Below the pieces are notes generated by a model. That model was not told the origin of the DNA, made no database searches, and saw only the letters and a list, made by a program, of their open reading frames with translations. From 67-14 sp035502775 (GTDB lineage: Bacteria > Actinomycetota > Thermoleophilia > Solirubrobacterales > 70-9): a stretch of DNA of 64,000 nt. Below, piece by piece: positions 60,806-64,000 of this stretch (position 1 is the first letter of the stretch; each line of letters begins with the position of its first letter). Where the stretch lies: the NCBI GenBank assembly GCA_035502775.1, contig DATJUB010000043.1, positions 1-64,000 on the forward strand. Reading direction: 5' to 3'. Position numbers and translations under genes: made by a program.

Positions 60806-62468
60806 GACACTCCCTCAGGCGGCTGGCCTTGGCTTCGAGCTGGGCGACGAGACCGGCCCTGGCCGGATCGGCGGCGATGTTGTTCAACTCGTCCGGATCC
60901 TTCTTCAGGTCGTAGAGCTCGGTCTCGGGCTTGCCGCTCTCGTCGTTGAACGACCAGTGGATGTACTTGTAGCGATCGGTCCGCACCCCGTAGTAGGGCA
61001 GGTCGAAGGCCGTGACCGGCGTGTAGAAGCGGAAGAGCGGACGCATCGCCTCGATCGGCTGGTCCCGCTTCGGCAGGCCCTTCCTGCCCTTCGCGGCGGG
61101 CAGCAGCGAGATCCCGTCGGCGGTGCGGCCCGAACGGGCCCCGGCCATGTCGAGCACGGTCGCGGTGATGTCGACGTCGAGCGCCGAGCCGGTGCGGGTC
61201 TTGCCCGCCTTGATGCCCGGCCCGCTCATCAGGGCCGGCACGTTGATCGAGTTCTCGTACGGCAGGAACTTCGAGCTGCGCAGGCGGTGCTCGCCCTGCA
61301 TGTAACCGTTGTCGGAGGTGAAGATGAAGTAGGTGTTCCGGAACTCCCCGGCCTTCTTCAGCTGCTTGGTGATCTTGCCGACCTGGTCGTCGACCGACCG
61401 CAGGGCGCCGAGGCGGCCGCGGTAGTTGTCGGTGATGTCCGAGATCTGGGCATCGGTCAGCAGCGGCAGGTTCTTCAGGTTGCTGGCCTTGTCGGACACG
61501 TCGGCCTCGTTGAACGAGGCCGGGCGCGGCAGGGGCGTCTTGTCGTACGTGTCGGCGTAGCGGATCGGCGGACGCGGATCCGGGGTGGGCGCGCCCTGGC
61601 GCAGGCCCTGAAGATGGTTGGTGTCCTCGGCATGCGGGCCGGGCGGCGCGTAGTAGAGGAAGAAGGGCTTCCTCTTCGGCGCCGCGTTCTTGACGAAGTT
61701 CGCGGCGAAGCGGCCGTTGACATCCATCGAGTACTGGCTCTCGTCCTGGGTGCCGAAGTAGTCATACGGCTGGAACGCCTCGTGGGCCTGGGCGATCAGC
61801 TCGCCGAAGCTCTCCGGCGGATCGTTGGTGCCCAGGGTGGCGAAATCGAGCTGAGCCTCGGCGTACTTCCGGTCCCCATGGAACTGGACCTTGCCGTCCA
61901 CGTTCATCGCGTAGTTGAAGTAGTCGTAGGTCGAGTTGTCGAGCAGGGTCGCCCAGCGGTCCCAGCCGGGCGGGATCTCGGTCCGGTCGAGGCTGCCGTA
62001 CTCGTTCAGGTACTTGCCGACGAGAGCGGTGCGGTAGCCGGCGCGCTGGAGCCAGGGGCCGAGCGAGTTCTTCTGGTTGAGCCTGCCGGGCAGGTCCTTG
62101 AAGCGGAGGTGGCCGCCATCGTTGGAGCGGAAGTTGCTGAGCACCTGGTTGTTGTGGGAGAGCTGTCCGGTGAGCAGGCTGGCCCGGGCGGGTCCGCAGA
62201 GCGGATACGGCACCACGTAGTTCGAGAACTGGGTCCCCCCGCGATCCATCAGGCGACTCACGTTCGGCATGAACCGGATGTCGCCGCGGATCGCGTCATC
62301 GGCCTGGATCAGGACGATGTTGGGTCGGGCCCCGTTCTTCGTGGGGGCCTTCTTCGCCTGGGAGACGCCGACCGAGGCGAGCATGACGAAGAAGGCGACG
62401 GCGAGCACCTCGGCGACGGCGCAGCGAAGCCAGGCCCAAGTTGGCGATCGATCAAACGGTGTGATCAT
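60786..62468 (-). CDS. Membrane-anchored or secreted sulfatase
   Basis: The 560-aa protein has an N-terminal hydrophobic segment (VLAVAFFVMLASVGVSQA). The sulfatase core follows: NIVLIQADDAIRGDIRFMP, PLCGPARASLLTG (C-x-P-x-R, Cys to formylglycine), ALVGKYLNEYG, and TSDNGYMQGEHRL. It removes sulfate from an unknown substrate outside the membrane. ATG 62468 is fixed by GGAGGAGGAG upstream. It leads the operon with the propeller gene. Confidence 0.93.
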   Translation of the reverse strand: MITPFDRSPTWAWLRCAVAEVLAVAFFVMLASVGVSQAKKAPTKNGARPNIVLIQADDAIRGDIRFMPNVSRLMDRGGTQFSNYVVPYPLCGPARASLLTGQLSHNNQVLSNFRSNDGGHLRFKDLPGRLNQKNSLGPWLQRAGYRTALVGKYLNEYGSLDRTEIPPGWDRWATLLDNSTYDYFNYAMNVDGKVQFHGDRKYAEAQLDFATLGTNDPPESFGELIAQAHEAFQPYDYFGTQDESQYSMDVNGRFAANFVKNAAPKRKPFFLYYAPPGPHAEDTNHLQGLRQGAPTPDPRPPIRYADTYDKTPLPRPASFNEADVSDKASNLKNLPLLTDAQISDITDNYRGRLGALRSVDDQVGKITKQLKKAGEFRNTYFIFTSDNGYMQGEHRLRSSKFLPYENSINVPALMSGPGIKAGKTRTGSALDVDITATVLDMAGARSGRTADGISLLPAAKGRKGLPKRDQPIEAMRPLFRFYTPVTAFDLPYYGVRTDRYKYIHWSFNDESGKPETELYDLKKDPDELNNIAADPARAGLVAQLEAKASRLRECRGSNCR

Positions 62469-62618
62469 TCCCGACTCCTCCTCCAACCCTCATTGGCATC
62501 CGGTCAATAAGGAGTTTGACATACATAACCTCACCAACACATAAAGACCGTGAAATGAGCGGTATGGGTGATCGACGCGGGCTGGTTCGGCACCGACCCG
62601 CCCGGATAGGCTCAGCCC

Positions 62619-63425
62619 ATGCCCAAGCCTCCGAAGTCCCCGCAGGTGATCTCGAAAAAGAAGTACGAGAAGGTGCTGCTCGACCTTCAGATCGAGCTGG
62701 TGAAGCTGCAGGAATGGATCGCCGCGTCGGGGACGCGGGTCGCGGTGATCTTCGAGGGCCGAGACACCGCCGGCAAGGGCGGCGTGATCAAGCGGATCAC
62801 CGAGAAGACCAGCCCGCGGGTGTTCCGCACCGTCGCGCTCGGCACCCCGACCGACCGCGAAAAGACACAGTGGTATTTCCAGCGCTACGTGGCCCAGCTC
62901 CCGGCCGGCGGGGAGATGGTCCTGTTCGATCGCAGCTGGTACAACCGCGCCGGGGTCGAGAAGGTGATGGGTTTCTGCACCGAGGAGGAGTACTGGCAGT
63001 TCATGCGGGACGCGCCGATCTTCGAGCAGATGCTCCAGGAGTCCGGGATCATCCTGATCAAGTACTGGCTCTCGGTCTCCGACGAGGAGCAGGAGAAGCG
63101 CTTCAAGGCCCGCATGAACGATCCGGTCAAGCATTGGAAGCTGAGCCCGATGGATCTGGAGGCCCGGGCACGCTGGGTCGACTACGCCGAGGCGAAGGAT
63201 CGGATGTTCGCCGCGACCGACCTCGACGGCACTCCCTGGAACGTGGTCGAGGCGGACAGCAAGAAGACCGCCCGCCTCAACCTGATCAGCCACCTGCTGG
63301 ACCAGATCCCGTACGAGGACACCACCCAGGAGAAGATCGAACTGCCGCCGCGCCAGGAACGCGAGTACGAACGGACCCCGGCGGATCAGCAGCGGTTCGT
63401 TCCCACCCGCTACCTGGTCGAGTGA
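62619..63425 (+). CDS. ppk2: Polyphosphate kinase 2 (PPK2)
   Basis: The 268-aa enzyme transfers phosphate between polyphosphate and nucleotides. Walker A is FEGRDTAGKGGVIKR, Walker B VLFDRSWYNRAGVEKVMGF, and the lid RKTEKT-like EKTSPRVFRTVAL is present. One-domain length fits class I (NDP to NTP) rather than the two-domain class II. TAGGCT lies 6 nt before ATG 62619. It is followed by a truncated secreted protein gene. Confidence 0.93.
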   Translation: MPKPPKSPQVISKKKYEKVLLDLQIELVKLQEWIAASGTRVAVIFEGRDTAGKGGVIKRITEKTSPRVFRTVALGTPTDREKTQWYFQRYVAQLPAGGEMVLFDRSWYNRAGVEKVMGFCTEEEYWQFMRDAPIFEQMLQESGIILIKYWLSVSDEEQEKRFKARMNDPVKHWKLSPMDLEARARWVDYAEAKDRMFAATDLDGTPWNVVEADSKKTARLNLISHLLDQIPYEDTTQEKIELPPRQEREYERTPADQQRFVPTRYLVE

Positions 63426-63467
63426 CACCGAGCGGGGACTTGAACCAGGCGAACGCGAGGGGATATC

Positions 63468-64000
63468 ATTTTCGCCATTCCTCCGGCCGCCGCGAACAGC
63501 CCGCTCGTCCGCCTGGCGGCCCTCATCCTGACGGCGCTGCTCTGCCTGCTCGCGGCATCCACTGCCGAGGCCGCACCCACCGACCGCTTCACCCCGATCG
63601 CCGCCGAGGTCCAGGAGGATCCGCAGCCGGTTCTGGGCAGTGACGGCCTTCAGCACGTCGCCTATGAGCTGCTGGTGGTGAACCGGACCACCTCGACCGC
63701 GACGATCGACCGCATCCAGGTTCTCGGCGGGGGCCGGGTGGCCGCGTCACTTTCCGGCGACGCGCTGCGAGACGTCTCCGTTCCGTTCGGCGCCACCGCC
63801 GCGGGAGCGACCTTCAATCCGGGCCAGGCCGGGTTCGTGATGATGGATGTGACCTTCAAGCGCAAGGCACGGAACCTTCCCCGGCGCCTCTCCCACCGCC
63901 TCTCGGTCACTCTCGACCCGGAAATCCCGTCGAACGTGAGGACCTATCGGGCCGCGCCCACCCGGATCCTCACCCGGCCCGCGATCGTGGTCGAGCCGCC
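63468..64000 (+). CDS. Secreted protein, partial (runs off the window), putative ATT start
   Basis: The frame opens after a stop at 63441-63443 and stays open to the window end. It has no ATG, GTG or TTG before a clear signal peptide (LAALILTALLCLLAASTAEA). ATT 63468 lies 5 nt after GAGGGG (63457-63462), a good ribosome site, so an ATT start is proposed. The mature part (VAYELLVVNRTTSTATIDRI; RTYRAAPTRILTRPAIVVEP) resembles N-terminal beta regions that precede M23 peptidase domains in actinobacteria, but the catalytic part lies beyond the window. Confidence 0.7.
   Translation, partial: MFAIPPAAANSPLVRLAALILTALLCLLAASTAEAAPTDRFTPIAAEVQEDPQPVLGSDGLQHVAYELLVVNRTTSTATIDRIQVLGGGRVAASLSGDALRDVSVPFGATAAGATFNPGQAGFVMMDVTFKRKARNLPRRLSHRLSVTLDPEIPSNVRTYRAAPTRILTRPAIVVEP

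Overview
The window is a GC-rich chromosomal segment with densely packed, mostly single-copy genes. It has no rRNA, phage, transposase or CRISPR. The best fit is an actinobacterium of the Thermoleophilia/Solirubrobacterales type. That placement is an inference from codon use, a DUF6314-type protein, many TetR and 14-helix MFS pairs, large secreted DUF11 repeat proteins with Lys/Arg-rich C-termini, and an initiator tRNA with a C1.U72 mismatch. About eighteen start codons sit 6-7 nt downstream of a TAnnnT box with no Shine-Dalgarno sequence, which points to widespread leaderless transcription.

Layout. 1-8.3 kb: a VOC protein, an FKBP isomerase, a DEAD-box helicase with an attenuator-like terminator in its leader, a ferredoxin-reductase-like flavoprotein, cobyric acid synthase, and a VOC/PAS-GGDEF-EAL pair. 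8.4-20.9 kb: carbonic anhydrase, MFS exporter, ArsC-like protein, AraC regulator, small oxidoreductase and methyltransferase, a secreted propeller, a large STAND-LuxR regulator, Fpg glycosylase, DUF6314, MFS, DoxX and a dienoyl-CoA isomerase-like crotonase. 20.9-30 kb: a DUF2269 protein, a lower-GC accessory patch with an orphan PD-(D/E)XK nuclease, MMPL transporter, a 41-aa peptide gene, secreted and membrane hypotheticals, and a two-component system whose kinase carries a fused pseudokinase half.

30-40 kb: TetR and a Tat sulfatase/beta-propeller operon, an ArsR/SRPBCC/GST operon, TetR/VOC, an aldose epimerase with a divergent G6PDH-like enzyme, and a PfkB kinase. 40-50 kb: an acyl-CoA dehydrogenase/SCP2-thiolase operon with a TetR that shares its operator, a P-loop kinase, a PEP-mutase-family enzyme, a MFS/TetR pair, SDR, PI-PLC-like secreted protein, VanZ and a CnoX-like thioredoxin. 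50-64 kb: three secreted proteins, including a 1494-aa protein with seven tandem repeats, initiator tRNA-Met, DUF1295, a second sulfatase/propeller operon, PPK2, and a truncated secreted protein that appears to start at ATT.

Recurring themes are a secreted set sharing a basic C-terminal beta module, two sulfatase plus propeller cassettes, local regulator/target pairs with visible operators, and long perfect intergenic hairpins. No single genomic island dominates. The strongest candidates for undescribed biology are the sulfatase/propeller cassettes with their shared C-terminal module, the G6PDH-like enzyme lacking phosphate-binding residues, the helicase leader, and the orphan nuclease.
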